Below, piece by piece: positions 9,080 to 18,835 of a stretch of 64,000 bases of DNA. Under the pieces are notes generated by a model. That model did no database searches, was not told the DNA's origin, and saw only the letters and a list, made by a program, of their open reading frames with translations. Location of the stretch: contig JANYKN010000131.1 of assembly GCA_025361565.1 (NCBI GenBank), positions 1-64,000 of the forward strand, written 5' to 3'. The first letter of the stretch is position 1, and each line of letters opens with the position of its first letter. The translations under genes and the position numbers were made by a program. Source of the DNA: Bacteroidota bacterium (GTDB lineage Bacteria > Bacteroidota > Bacteroidia > Bacteroidales > NBLH01).

Positions 9080-10033
9080 CTAAGAACTTGAATTCTTTTT
9101 TAATACTTTTTTATAAACTTCGACTATCCTTGATGCCACTGTTTCAGAATCAAGACCCAAGTCAATTATTCGATCTCGCCCAGCAGTAAAAATAGATTTT
9201 TCACGGTATTCAATAGCGAGTTCTATTTTTTTCGTAATATCCTCAGGTTTGAAGTTTGTGATAAAACATCCTCTTGTCTCTCCCAGCACCCATTCTACAT
9301 CTCCAACATTCGTAGTCACAATTGGACAACCACATGCCATAGCTTCTTTAACTACATTTGGGGAGCCTTCATGTAAACTACAAAGAATCACCGTGTCCGA
9401 TGCATTAAGGTAAATTTTAACATCACTATTAGGTACATTTTTAAGAAAATGCAGAATATACTTTTCATGATTCCCCAATAACGAAATTGACAATTGGGCT
9501 AATCTATAATTCTTTTCAGAACGCTCCGGGTCAGCCGGAAAAAGAATATGTTTCTTCTCACTATTCCAATTTAAAATTTTTTGACATTCAAGTCTACTTA
9601 AGTATCCCATCATATTGATATTAACTCCGTTCGGAATTACTTCAACGTCATGCAGCCGCAATCTTTGATTCATTTCCAGTGACTTAACAATAGTTTGCGT
9701 CCAAAAATGTTTGTAAAAAAAAGAAATAAAAAATCTTGAGAATTTATCAGAGATAACATCACTCCCCATTAAGGATACGACTAGTGGACCAGCTCCTGCA
9801 AGAGCTGCAACGTATGAAGAGTAAGAGTAGTGTGAATGAACAATATCAAAGTTGTTTCTTTTAAGAAACTTCCGTAGAATCCAAACATGTTTAATGTACG
9901 ACCAGGGTCCTTTTCCCTTAATTAAAAAAAACTCTATAACAGCTCCCTTAACTTCTAATGACTGACTCTGATTTAGAACAATCGGGCTAATCCCTTCTTT
10001 GGCATTTCCACTACATACAAAAAGTACTTTCAT
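9080..10033 (-). CDS. Glycosyltransferase, GT4 family
   Basis: A 317-residue GT-B glycosyltransferase. The N-terminal domain holds NNFDIVHSHYSYSSYVAA, the C-terminal nucleotide-sugar site LHEGSPNVVKEAMACGCPIV with the family's two Glu residues seven apart, and TNVGDVEWV after it. It is shorter than usual GT4 enzymes (about 370-400 residues). The gene overlaps the upstream ATP-grasp gene by 23 bp, indicating coupled translation. Donor and acceptor cannot be told from the sequence. Confidence 0.8.
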   Translation of the reverse strand: MKVLFVCSGNAKEGISPIVLNQSQSLEVKGAVIEFFLIKGKGPWSYIKHVWILRKFLKRNNFDIVHSHYSYSSYVAALAGAGPLVVSLMGSDVISDKFSRFFISFFYKHFWTQTIVKSLEMNQRLRLHDVEVIPNGVNINMMGYLSRLECQKILNWNSEKKHILFPADPERSEKNYRLAQLSISLLGNHEKYILHFLKNVPNSDVKIYLNASDTVILCSLHEGSPNVVKEAMACGCPIVTTNVGDVEWVLGETRGCFITNFKPEDITKKIELAIEYREKSIFTAGRDRIIDLGLDSETVASRIVEVYKKVLKKNSSS

Positions 10034-11051
10034 CTTGAATACAACGATTTACGATAGAGCGGGCATATTCTTCCTCTAAGACACTCTTCCCTTCTACCAA
10101 TTCAAACTTATTATGTTTAGTTCTAAGCCAATAAAAATCCGAATAAGTAAGTGTAAAGCTCCCAAAATAGAGACATTGAAATTCAATCAGAAAGAAAGAT
10201 TTCCCATTATATCCTATGTCAAGGCTTGCATTAGGTACATCCAAAATATTGATGCACAAATTAGCATATTCCAGAATCCCTTCCGGAATTTCCCTGGAAA
10301 AAACTCTTATTCCACTACCGCTCGCTCTAAAATCACCTTTTCTTGTCCCACGCTTTAATACATAATATTTATCTCCAAATATCAATACCTTAAAATCCCC
10401 ATTCAAACCTTCAATATATTGTTGAACTAAAAACTTCTTTCTATGCCTACTCTCTCTTATATATCCTTTATATTTTAAGCTTCGACCATATTCCCAAAAC
10501 TCACGTAATAAATTAGGAGTTTTAGATATTTTTTTGATCTTTCGCGCAAGGTTTACTTGGTTTATTATAATACCAACTCCCCGGCTCATTGCCCCGGCAG
10601 CTCTTTTGTAAACTAAAGGAAAGTTTAACTCAGACCTTATCTTCTTAATTTCTTCATAGGACCCATAAATGGTAGTTGGTAAATCAATTGCTTCTGAGTT
10701 AAATTGATGGCGCACCAATTCCATAAAAACTTTATTATTGTTTGCTCTTAAATATTTATATGAAGGAATTACTTTAGCCCTGGATAATTCTAAATGGAAT
10801 ATAATGTCCTCAATAAAACTCTTATAATAATATCCGGTGTCTTCTGAAGAAGTATAAATGACAATTTTATCTGGCCAAAAAGCATTGGGATAATTAATTA
10901 CATCCGAGAATTTTACAAACATTATTTCAAACCCAAACCCTGAAAAATACTTCTTTAACAGATCTTTGTCCATTCCGGAATTATAAGGTACAGCATTATA
11001 TTTCGATTCAAAATTTCCTTTATAATCTGTCAAAGCGTAAATAGTTGTCAT
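10011..11051 (-). CDS. ATP-grasp family ligase
   Basis: A 346-residue protein with ATP-grasp hallmarks: LNFPLVYKRAAGAMSRGVG (nucleotide-binding beta strand and glycine-rich loop), FLVQQYIEGLNGDFKVLIFG (central domain) and ASLDIGYNGKSFFLIEFQ (metal-binding acidic and Gln residues). The family joins a carboxylate to an amine or similar nucleophile with ATP hydrolysis. Beside an asparagine synthase, a DUF362 protein and a glycosyltransferase, a role in attaching an amino acid or another acid to a sugar is plausible but unproven. The closest relatives would be RimK-like or YheCD-like proteins. Confidence 0.7.
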   Translation of the reverse strand: MTTIYALTDYKGNFESKYNAVPYNSGMDKDLLKKYFSGFGFEIMFVKFSDVINYPNAFWPDKIVIYTSSEDTGYYYKSFIEDIIFHLELSRAKVIPSYKYLRANNNKVFMELVRHQFNSEAIDLPTTIYGSYEEIKKIRSELNFPLVYKRAAGAMSRGVGIIINQVNLARKIKKISKTPNLLREFWEYGRSLKYKGYIRESRHRKKFLVQQYIEGLNGDFKVLIFGDKYYVLKRGTRKGDFRASGSGIRVFSREIPEGILEYANLCINILDVPNASLDIGYNGKSFFLIEFQCLYFGSFTLTYSDFYWLRTKHNKFELVEGKSVLEEEYARSIVNRCIQDESTFCM

Positions 11052-11107
11052 AAAGTTTAATTTACTGCAATATGGAACAAGGTAAACTTACCACTTATTG
11101 TAAACTT

Positions 11108-12637
11108 TCAAATATTATTTTTTTCAAGCTCTTTTATTTCAATATGGTTTAGCCATCCTGGGGCTGGGGTAAATTTTAGATTCGGCAGATCATCGAAGGA
11201 AATTTGCTCATATCCTGAGACATCAATATTTTGTAATAAGTTGAAATCCTCGAAATTCCCATTAAAACTAAAAAACTCATTCAAGAACACCGAGTTTTTC
11301 AATTGAGGAATACCTCCCCATTCAAATCCCATTATTCTAGCCGTACAAATATCATTTAGAACCGGATTTTGTGATAATGTAATTAAGCCTGCAGCTTTGG
11401 GGATGGGATTTAAAGGACCATCTCCTTCCCCTGCAATTATTCCATCACCTATGCAAATATATTTTCTTACCCGCGATTTTACTTCTACGCCCCCTTTAGT
11501 AAAAAGCAATAAATAATTTAGATCTAATATTGACCGCCAAAGCGTATCGTTTCCGAACCAATCGCCATTGACCAGAAATAAAGCCTTTCTTTCAGATTCA
11601 TTTAAACCTGAATTTAGTTTAAAATCTTTCCGAAAGAACCTTTTAATAAGCAACGAATTGATAGATTTTCCAATATTCCATAATAATTTTGATCTACCCT
11701 GTAGAAATACATTTGCTCTGGTTGAAATAGTCTTCAAGAAGATATCTTTATCATCAAATTCGTCTCCACCGGATTTTATTGATCCCCGTCGAAAGTGTGG
11801 TATCCACGCTTTTTCGCCATTAATCCCAATCAGATTTTTCATAGCTATGCTTATCCCTGCTTTTTTATGCGTTTTAATCTTAGGGATATTAATAAAAAGA
11901 TCTGATTGTAAAACTGTGTTAGGAATGTGGTAATAATGATTGCCTGTTTTACTTATTTGGGCGGATGTCTCATTAATTCCATAACCGGGAGCCCCAAATT
12001 TTTTAAAATCCTTTGCGATTGCCTGAAGAAAACTTCTATTTAAATGTAGTTTGGAATAACCTGATGGGTCCCCGGTACTTGAAACGGTGGAAAAGAATCC
12101 ATTACCTTTTTGAACAGCAATTTTATGTCTTAAATCAATAATTTCAAGGTTAAGAGAGTAGTTTCTGATATAGAAGTCATCTAATGCTTTTAATCCGGTT
12201 TGTTCTAGTATTTCATCAAATATAGCACCTTGAATAGGGATATCTGCAATTACAATTCTGAATTTAATTTTATCCTTTATCTGCAATAGAAATAAATAGT
12301 CAATTATTGGCCTTATAATACTCCCATGTGTCATCAGACAGGATTTATTTAAAAATCTATTTGTTTCCTGGTAAACCAGGTTTGGCTTAATTAAGGCAAT
12401 CTGACCTTCGCTAATTAAACCCCTGAATGGATTCCATTGAGCTGTTCCGATATTTGCATTATCATAACCTGAACTTATAAACAGATTCCTTATCTTTTTG
12501 TAAACACTATTAGCTGGGTCCAACTTGTCAAATAATCCACAAAACTCCGGATAGTTATTGTCAGGATGAAATGGAGCATCCGGATATTTTGAAAAGTTAT
12601 CGATGTTAAACGCAAAATCTATTTTATCTGATTTCAT
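11108..12637 (-). CDS. DUF362 domain protein
   Basis: A 509-residue protein with the DUF362 signature elements ALIKPNLVYQE, DLFINIPKIKTHKKAG and ISIAMKNLIGINGEKAW, and later CIGDGIIAGEGDGPLNP. No Cys-rich ferredoxin motif is visible. DUF362 proteins have no generally established reaction. Members recur in surface-polysaccharide loci, and a second, shorter one lies at 41262-42248 here. The partner genes (ATP-grasp, AsnB-like, GT4) read in the same direction downstream with short gaps, so a shared decoration step is likely. It has no signal peptide or membrane segment. Confidence 0.7.
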   Translation of the reverse strand: MKSDKIDFAFNIDNFSKYPDAPFHPDNNYPEFCGLFDKLDPANSVYKKIRNLFISSGYDNANIGTAQWNPFRGLISEGQIALIKPNLVYQETNRFLNKSCLMTHGSIIRPIIDYLFLLQIKDKIKFRIVIADIPIQGAIFDEILEQTGLKALDDFYIRNYSLNLEIIDLRHKIAVQKGNGFFSTVSSTGDPSGYSKLHLNRSFLQAIAKDFKKFGAPGYGINETSAQISKTGNHYYHIPNTVLQSDLFINIPKIKTHKKAGISIAMKNLIGINGEKAWIPHFRRGSIKSGGDEFDDKDIFLKTISTRANVFLQGRSKLLWNIGKSINSLLIKRFFRKDFKLNSGLNESERKALFLVNGDWFGNDTLWRSILDLNYLLLFTKGGVEVKSRVRKYICIGDGIIAGEGDGPLNPIPKAAGLITLSQNPVLNDICTARIMGFEWGGIPQLKNSVFLNEFFSFNGNFEDFNLLQNIDVSGYEQISFDDLPNLKFTPAPGWLNHIEIKELEKNNI

Positions 12638-12651
12638 CTTTAGAATTCTAT

Positions 12652-13884
12652 TTACCTGTGAGTCAAAGCCAGGTTATTCAGAAACCTGGATATTAAGGGA
12701 GCAACTTTAATATAATTCGTGTTTTGCTCCATCCAATTGTATCCATTCTCGGAAATCCGGTCAGCTAATTCTTTATTATTAAGCAAAAGCTCAAAACCTG
12801 ATACCATGCTATTTATATTCTCCGGTTCAACAATTATGGCATGTTCTTCATTTTTAAAGTGTTTTGGAATGTCTCCTGTGCTTGTTAACAAGACTGGTTT
12901 CTTACACGCAAAGTACTCACTTAGCTTGGTAGGAAATCCTGCTTCAGCAAAGATCCCATTTGGTCTTGTCAAAGCAAGTATCTGGCAAGAATTAAGTAGA
13001 TCGGGTATTCTGGTATGAGAGACTAAGCCTGTAAAGGAGATGTTTTCCAGCACACCTTCATTAAGAGCAAATTCCTTTAGCGATGGAATTAGTGATTTGT
13101 TATTTGTAAGATCCCCTATTATTAACAAGTGAATATTTTTATGGGTCCTGCATAAAATACTGAAACTTTTTATCAAATCCAGAACCCCATCTTTTTTTGT
13201 TGGGGTACCTGTATAGCCGATAGTAATTTTGTTTATAATGTATGGCGTAACATTGTGACTTTCAAATTTTTTAGGGTCAATTAAATTAGGTACTATTAAT
13301 ATCCCTTTAATAATCTTTAGCTTATCTGTTAAATAAACCTTCATATAATTCGTAAGTACAATGTACCCATCAGCATATTTTACTAAATATTTTAACCCAT
13401 AATAGAAACTGTACCACTTTATTAAGGATAACGAAATGAATCTTGTTTTTGGTTTTTCGTAGAACTCCGGAAGTATAATTATAAGCTTTTTTTGAAAAAC
13501 ACTTTTAGTGATAACATACAATAGCGTTTTTACAAAATCCGGATCACAAATTATAATGTTATCGAGGTCATTTTTGAGAGCTTTTTTAATAAGAAGAATT
13601 AATGGCAATATCAACCCACTTATATTATCGATAATTTTGCCAATATAGCTTTTTGGGTGATTAATATATCCAAGATGTCTATAATGAACTCCGTTTATAA
13701 TTCCTCTTCTGGATAAATTAAAATCAATTCCATTTCCGTATGAATTACCTGTTGGTAATACTACTTCTATGTTATGATTATAAATAGCTAAACCACTTAC
13801 GAGGTTTCGGGAGAAATTCGCCATTGCCCCACCGAATGGGAAATTAGAGTACGAGATAAATATTGTTTTACGAATTTCGCCCAT
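12652..13884 (-). CDS. Glycosyltransferase, GT4 family
   Basis: A 410-residue GT-B protein. The N-terminus has the acceptor-domain loop FPFGGAMANF. The C-terminal domain shows GYTGTPTKKDGV, LLIIGD and GFPTKLSEYFACKKPVLLTS, which aligns with the donor-binding E(x7)E region, with Glu retained in KLSEYF. A hydrophobic stretch around LILPLILLIKK suggests membrane contact. It lies 14 bp upstream of the DUF362 gene. An 88-bp gap precedes it, holding an 8-bp inverted repeat (13939-13946 with 13966-13973) of unclear meaning. Confidence 0.8.
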   Translation of the reverse strand: MGEIRKTIFISYSNFPFGGAMANFSRNLVSGLAIYNHNIEVVLPTGNSYGNGIDFNLSRRGIINGVHYRHLGYINHPKSYIGKIIDNISGLILPLILLIKKALKNDLDNIIICDPDFVKTLLYVITKSVFQKKLIIILPEFYEKPKTRFISLSLIKWYSFYYGLKYLVKYADGYIVLTNYMKVYLTDKLKIIKGILIVPNLIDPKKFESHNVTPYIINKITIGYTGTPTKKDGVLDLIKSFSILCRTHKNIHLLIIGDLTNNKSLIPSLKEFALNEGVLENISFTGLVSHTRIPDLLNSCQILALTRPNGIFAEAGFPTKLSEYFACKKPVLLTSTGDIPKHFKNEEHAIIVEPENINSMVSGFELLLNNKELADRISENGYNWMEQNTNYIKVAPLISRFLNNLALTHR

Positions 13885-13972
13885 CTCTTCTACTTCACAA
13901 ACAAGAATACGATATTACATCAGACATATTAAATAACCGGCTTAATTTGCAACATAGAATTTGGCATTAAGC

Positions 13973-15229
13973 CTAGGTATTTGGTCTTAGATAATTGTTT
14001 AGCTGCCACTCTACGAAAGCTTTTTTATTGTCTGAAACATTAAGATATATATAGTAATAGAAGAAAACGGCAAAAATAATATACCTCATAATATATGGGT
14101 TTGAATACAATCCCGTGCAAAAAGAAGCTGTTAGTAAAATTGAAACAAAAACTTGCTTTGTAAAGAAATAGACAACTTTTGCACTTGCAAAAAGAAAGAA
14201 AAACATTCCGACCCAACCCCATTGCATAAGTATCATTGAAAGAGAATTTGGTCCGACTGCATACCCATGTCTTTGAATTCTGTACTCACTGTTCAAAACA
14301 CCATTACCAAACGGCCAATTAAATGATTGCTCAAGGCCCCTGTTAAATTCCTCAACTCTGTTTATTCTCTCTAATCCTGTTACCAGTGTATATTCTTTAT
14401 CCTTTTCATCTATGTTTCGATTTATTTTAGACTCCATAAAATCAGAAGTAAAATAAAAGTTTATACAAAGTGCAACAACTAAAAAAATAGTGGCTGTGTA
14501 AAATGGATTTATCACTTTACTTTTTCTGTAAAGAAAAAAAGAAATCATTATTAGAAACAGGGCAAGGAACCCACTCGTGGAAAAAGTGGATATAATCGAC
14601 ATTACAAGAACAATGATATATCTGTCTATTTTAAATTTATTCCGAAACAACTGAAAGCACAAAACAAATATTAATATACATGAAAATGCTCCCGGTTCCC
14701 ACATAAATCCACAATTTCTATTTCCTGCCCAACCACTAAACATATAAACAAATATATACCAGCCTCCTGCTTCATACTGCTCATCCTGTGTCATAAAATC
14801 TAATTTGTCGGATATTGAAAAAAACAATCCCGGGAAAAGTAGCTGAATACTGAAGAAAATAAGCCCGATTATGGATAAGACGTAAACGTATTTAACAATT
14901 TTATCAAAGAAGTGTATCCCTATAATCTTCACTATAAGGTAGGGCATAAGGATTCTTATTGTTACACCTGTTAATGTAATAAAAGAAATGTTTTGTTTTG
15001 TATTGACAGCCCAGGCAGACATGAAGTTTATTGCAAACCAGACTATTAAAACATAGAATAGAAAAGGGTCCAATTTATTCCTCCTAATAAAAAACAGGAC
15101 TAAGAGAAATAGAAAAACCACTGAGGTGAAAGTATCGTTTTGGGTAAAAATAGAAGAAGAACTTAGATAAAGAATAAAAATAGAGATACAAATAAACGAA
15201 ATACCTGAACTTTTAATCCACTTGAGCAT
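13973..15229 (-). CDS. O-antigen polymerase-like membrane protein (Wzy type)
   Basis: A 418-residue protein with about ten to eleven hydrophobic segments and a long periplasmic loop near the middle (roughly residues 145-175) containing GNRNCGFMWEPGAFS. This loop pattern, with an NRxxGxxxEPG-like element, is common in Wzy/EpsK-type polymerases of Bacteroidota. The predicted role is joining lipid-linked repeat units on the periplasmic face. It lies among glycosyltransferases (15250-17588 upstream, 12652 downstream). It is one of three polymerase- or ligase-like proteins in the window. Confidence 0.65.
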   Translation of the reverse strand: MLKWIKSSGISFICISIFILYLSSSSIFTQNDTFTSVVFLFLLVLFFIRRNKLDPFLFYVLIVWFAINFMSAWAVNTKQNISFITLTGVTIRILMPYLIVKIIGIHFFDKIVKYVYVLSIIGLIFFSIQLLFPGLFFSISDKLDFMTQDEQYEAGGWYIFVYMFSGWAGNRNCGFMWEPGAFSCILIFVLCFQLFRNKFKIDRYIIVLVMSIISTFSTSGFLALFLIMISFFLYRKSKVINPFYTATIFLVVALCINFYFTSDFMESKINRNIDEKDKEYTLVTGLERINRVEEFNRGLEQSFNWPFGNGVLNSEYRIQRHGYAVGPNSLSMILMQWGWVGMFFFLFASAKVVYFFTKQVFVSILLTASFCTGLYSNPYIMRYIIFAVFFYYYIYLNVSDNKKAFVEWQLNNYLRPNT

Positions 15230-15249
15230 TCTCTAAACTTTTTTAAATT

Positions 15250-16446
15250 TTATACAAGTTCTTTGTAACAATCAAGATATTTTTCAGCAACAAACACAGG
15301 GTCATTTCTCTTTATTGCTACTTCCCTGGCGGAAAAACTTATGCGAGATTGTTCTTCTGATTCTGATAGAATTTTTGCGATACAGTTTCCAAGTTCAATA
15401 ATATTTCCTTCATCAACCAGAAATCCAGTCACTCCATTATTAATCAAAGATGATATGCCACCTGTTGAATAAGCAACGGTTGGAACGCCAACAGCCATGG
15501 CCTCACACAAGGAGTTAGGACTGTTGTCCGAATAAGAAGGTAATACATATACTGATGTATGTTGCAAAAGAACAGCAATTTGTTGGGAATTTAAATTTCC
15601 TAACCAATTAATATTATTTTCTAATCCCAGTTGAATTATCAGCACCTTGATTTTAGCAATATAGTCAGAATCACCAGTTCCGATAAGATTCAATTTTGTA
15701 TTTGGAAATTTATTATTAACAAGCTTGAATGCTTTTATCAGGTCAGTAACCCCTTTCCTCTGCATTATTGACCCAATGAAAGTTACGGATTCAGTGCCAA
15801 CTCCTTCCCACACAGTATCAAAAAAACATCTTCCAATAGCCTCAGGCAAATAAAATATTTTTGCCTCTGGATTAGTTGAGCTTACAAATGATCTATCCCA
15901 ATCTGTTCTACAACCAAAATTCAGTCCGTTTTTTACTGAACTCTTTTCCACGTACTTTTGTAAATAAAAATAGAAACTAGGTGTGAACTTAACCAGGTCA
16001 TTAATGATTCCCTGGATACTTATTATTGAAGGACATTTTTTATAGCGATTGGCGACTAACGAATAACAGTTCTCAGTACCATGAGCATGAACTATATCGG
16101 GATTTATATCATTCAAGAGATTTAAAATTCTCCCAACAAGAGGAAAATACCAAAATAACACATCGATTCTAAATATAGATGGAAACCCCTTTTTTATAAA
16201 TGGAATTTGATATTTAAGTATATGAAATTTGATTCCATTGTCTGATATTTGAATATTCTTGTTAATCTGAGCCGTATAAGTAACTATATGGAAATCAAGA
16301 TCACTTCTCTTTCTTAACTCATTAGCTAGGTTTACTAACCAGAGTCCGTTTCCTTTAACTTTTCGGTTTAACTTAATACCGTTAATGTGATCAAGAGGAT
16401 AGGGACACAACCAAACTAATTTCATTTTAACCATACTTTCAATCAT
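15250..16446 (-). CDS. Glycosyltransferase, GT4 family
   Basis: A 398-residue GT-B enzyme. It shows VHAHGTENCYSLVA in the acceptor domain, VTFIGSIMQRKGVTDLIKAF at the start of the donor domain, LIGTGDSDY, and SYSDNSPNSLCEAMAVGVPTVAYSTGG with the characteristic acidic pair around the donor ribose. The reading frame starts MIESMVKMKLVWLCPY; Met8 is a likely alternative start because the family usually begins at KLVWL. It lies 20 bp upstream of the Wzy-like gene. Specificity is unknown. Confidence 0.85.
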   Translation of the reverse strand: MIESMVKMKLVWLCPYPLDHINGIKLNRKVKGNGLWLVNLANELRKRSDLDFHIVTYTAQINKNIQISDNGIKFHILKYQIPFIKKGFPSIFRIDVLFWYFPLVGRILNLLNDINPDIVHAHGTENCYSLVANRYKKCPSIISIQGIINDLVKFTPSFYFYLQKYVEKSSVKNGLNFGCRTDWDRSFVSSTNPEAKIFYLPEAIGRCFFDTVWEGVGTESVTFIGSIMQRKGVTDLIKAFKLVNNKFPNTKLNLIGTGDSDYIAKIKVLIIQLGLENNINWLGNLNSQQIAVLLQHTSVYVLPSYSDNSPNSLCEAMAVGVPTVAYSTGGISSLINNGVTGFLVDEGNIIELGNCIAKILSESEEQSRISFSAREVAIKRNDPVFVAEKYLDCYKELV

Positions 16447-16487
16447 TCTAACTATCCGACTCTTTTGCTATGGTTCTTTAACAGAAT

Positions 16488-17588
16488 TCATAGTGATTGA
16501 AAGAACGTATTATATTGTACATCAAACCTATAATTTTCATTTACTGCCACGCAATGTGACGAAATTTCTTCATAATTACTCTTTAATTTGTTTAAGATTC
16601 CGGGGATTTCCATCCAATGGTTAAAAACAATTCCTGCCTGAGAAATCAACTCTTTCATCCCTGGTGTATTGTAAGCAACGACTGGTTTCCCTGATTGTAA
16701 GAAGTCGTATAACTTCCCGGCTGAACCAGCAGCATATTTTAAATTATTATTAATCGGCATAAAACCTACAAATCCAATATCGCATGACTGAAATGGAATG
16801 ATTTTATCTTTATTGTTGAAAAGCTTTTCAGAAATAAATATTCTTCCCGGGAGAGTATTTTGCTTGTCTAACACATATTTTCTGATATCATTGTGTGGAA
16901 ACCAGCCATGTAAAACCAAAATAAAATCGTCAGCCCACTTATCTACGGAATTTACCAATTCAATCACCCAGTGTTCTTTAATTAAAGATCCAACACATAG
17001 AACAATTTTTTTAGATTTTGGGATATTGAAAGTCTCCCTGAAATAATCTTTATGTTCAACCGTGGCTTGCGAAAGTGGTGAATTATATACTATTCTAAAT
17101 TTCGCATGATTTTGTTTTAAATCCAACGCCAAATAATCTCTTCTGAAAAGATCCTGGGTGAAAATATATTTAGCTTTTGTGGAAAAACAGCGCTCAAGGA
17201 ATTTCATCACAAGATCCTTTATCCTTCCTTTCTTCGGTTCAAAAAATTCGAGCGAGTGGTAAATTAATTTCCCGGAAGTAAAAAGGCAGGTTATTCCACC
17301 TCTGATTAAACCAGAATAATCAAACCCGATTATCCAGTCGTACTTTAAATTTCGAAAAAATGTCTTTCGAAAAACAATATCATCTATTACCTTTTTCCTG
17401 TTAATTTCAGTAATAATGAAAGTTATATTGTATCCCGAAAAATCAGGCAAAGGAAATCTTATCTGATCTGGTTTTTCTAAATAAAGGTCCACAGAATATC
17501 CTTTAGACTCCCAAAACAAAGCTGAATTTATAACACTTGTTGATATGCCTACCCAGCTGAATTTGCAAATAATTGCAATTGATCTCAA
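16488..17588 (-). CDS. Glycosyltransferase, GT4-like GT-B protein
   Basis: A 366-residue protein. The donor-domain motifs KIVLCVGSLIKEHWV, FILVLHGWF and AGSAGKLYDFLQSGKPVVAYNTPG are clear, while the N-terminal half is divergent. The usual second glutamate region reads KLYDFLQSGKP, as in glycosyltransferases of the YpjH/Cap1-like type. The gene sits 4 bp after the DegT aminotransferase and 41 bp before the next GT4, so it belongs to the same transcript. I cannot name the sugar transferred. Confidence 0.7.
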   Translation of the reverse strand: MRSIAIICKFSWVGISTSVINSALFWESKGYSVDLYLEKPDQIRFPLPDFSGYNITFIITEINRKKVIDDIVFRKTFFRNLKYDWIIGFDYSGLIRGGITCLFTSGKLIYHSLEFFEPKKGRIKDLVMKFLERCFSTKAKYIFTQDLFRRDYLALDLKQNHAKFRIVYNSPLSQATVEHKDYFRETFNIPKSKKIVLCVGSLIKEHWVIELVNSVDKWADDFILVLHGWFPHNDIRKYVLDKQNTLPGRIFISEKLFNNKDKIIPFQSCDIGFVGFMPINNNLKYAAGSAGKLYDFLQSGKPVVAYNTPGMKELISQAGIVFNHWMEIPGILNKLKSNYEEISSHCVAVNENYRFDVQYNTFFQSL

Positions 17589-17592
17589 CTTC

Positions 17593-18708
17593 CTAACAAC
17601 TACTTAATTCGTTAAGCTTACTGATTATATACTCAGATGACTCTTTGCTCAATCCCAATCCGCTGGGTAAGTAAAACCCATTCCGTGACAACTTTTCTGC
17701 TATTGGATATCTCTCACCTATAAACATACCCATATTTTTAAAAACAGGTTGTTCATGCATACACCAGAAAAAAGGTCTGGTTGCTATAGCGGCGACATTT
17801 AATTCATTAACAACATTTTCACACAATATTGGGGTCTCTGCAACAAGTCCAAATACCCAATGGATATTTTCAGCAAATTCAGTTTTTCTTAATGGAAGCT
17901 GAAATCCTTTTATCCCTTTCAATCCTACCTCATATGCTCTTCCTATTTCTCTCTTTTTAATAATATGTTCATCTATCCTCTCAAGCTGAGCCAGTCCTAG
18001 TGCTGCCTGCATGTTCGTCATACGATAGTTCCATCCTAATTCATAATGGATGAATCGTCTTCCGGAGGGTTCAAATGCCAGGTTTCGAAGTTTACGGCAA
18101 CGTTCAGCAAGTATCGGGTCGTCAACCATAACCATTCCTCCTTCGCCTGTTGTTATATGTTTATTCGGATAAAAGCTGAATGTACTTATGTCTCCAAATG
18201 AACCACATTTCTTTCCTTTATATGTTTGCCCATGCATCTCTGCAGCATCTTCAATGAGTAAAAGTTTATTTTTTTTGCATAGTTCAAGAACCGGATCCAT
18301 GTCAACAGGTAACCCATATATATGAACTATCAATATTGCTTTTGTTTTGGAGGTGATCTTTTCTTCTATCCTGGTTACATCCATGTTCCATGTTACAGGA
18401 TCGCTATCTACTAACACAGGCATAGCTCCAGCCCGAACAACTGATTGTGCCGGAGAAATAATTGTAAAAGTGGGCATTATTACCTCATCTCCCGGGCCAA
18501 TCCTCAGAGCTTGAACGGCTATATCAAGTGCTCCCGAACCATTTGCCACAGCAATCCCTTCTTTACGGCCAATATAATCTGCAAATTTTTCTTCAAATTG
18601 CTTAATGAAAGGTCCTTCGGATGAAATCCAGCCGGTACGGATACATTCTAACAGATACTTCTCTTCATTGCCATCAAGAAGAGGGGTGTTTACCGGGATG
18701 AAATTCAT
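17593..18708 (-). CDS. PLP-dependent sugar aminotransferase (DegT/DnrJ), GDP-perosamine synthase-like
   Basis: A 371-residue DegT/DnrJ/EryC1 aminotransferase. Lys183 in FSFYPNKHITTGEGG is the PLP Schiff-base lysine, with LIEDAAEMHG before it and GWNYRMTNMQAALGLAQL after it. The N-terminus IPVNTPLLDGNEEKYLLECI and the DSDPVTWNMD segment resemble GDP-perosamine synthases, which aminate C4 of GDP-4-keto-6-deoxymannose. Gmd, encoded at 31271-32335, would supply that substrate. Other 4-aminotransferases such as those for Qui4N or Fuc4N remain possible. It precedes two glycosyltransferases on the same strand. Confidence 0.65.
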   Translation of the reverse strand: MNFIPVNTPLLDGNEEKYLLECIRTGWISSEGPFIKQFEEKFADYIGRKEGIAVANGSGALDIAVQALRIGPGDEVIMPTFTIISPAQSVVRAGAMPVLVDSDPVTWNMDVTRIEEKITSKTKAILIVHIYGLPVDMDPVLELCKKNKLLLIEDAAEMHGQTYKGKKCGSFGDISTFSFYPNKHITTGEGGMVMVDDPILAERCRKLRNLAFEPSGRRFIHYELGWNYRMTNMQAALGLAQLERIDEHIIKKREIGRAYEVGLKGIKGFQLPLRKTEFAENIHWVFGLVAETPILCENVVNELNVAAIATRPFFWCMHEQPVFKNMGMFIGERYPIAEKLSRNGFYLPSGLGLSKESSEYIISKLNELSSC

Positions 18709-18749
18709 TGTCTGATGTTTCTGAGTAATTGATGATTAATCTAAGCAAT

Positions 18750-18824
18750 GAGCGGAGAACGGAGAGCGTAGAGAAAGTAGTCTTTCAGATCACTTTACGC
18801 TCTACGCTCTACGCTGTTGATGCT
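18750..18824. repeat. GAGCGTAGAG-type inverted repeat cluster, copy without a gene
   Basis: GAGCGTAGAG at 18764-18773 is matched by CTCTACGCTC at 18800-18809, and degenerate relatives flank both (GAGCGGAGAACGGAG on the left, ACGCTCTACGCT on the right). The same words flank the four-helix-bundle gene about 0.9 kb away. They are not seen elsewhere in the window. The spacing allows a hairpin with a 26-nt loop. Confidence 0.75.
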
Positions 18825-18835
18825 TTCAAATAGCT

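Noticed and set aside
13939-13973. Inverted repeat GGCTTAAT / ATTAAGCC considered as a terminator after the Wzy-like gene
   Set aside because: The loop is 19 nt, the stem is AT-rich and no T-run follows on the minus strand; chance occurrence is plausible.
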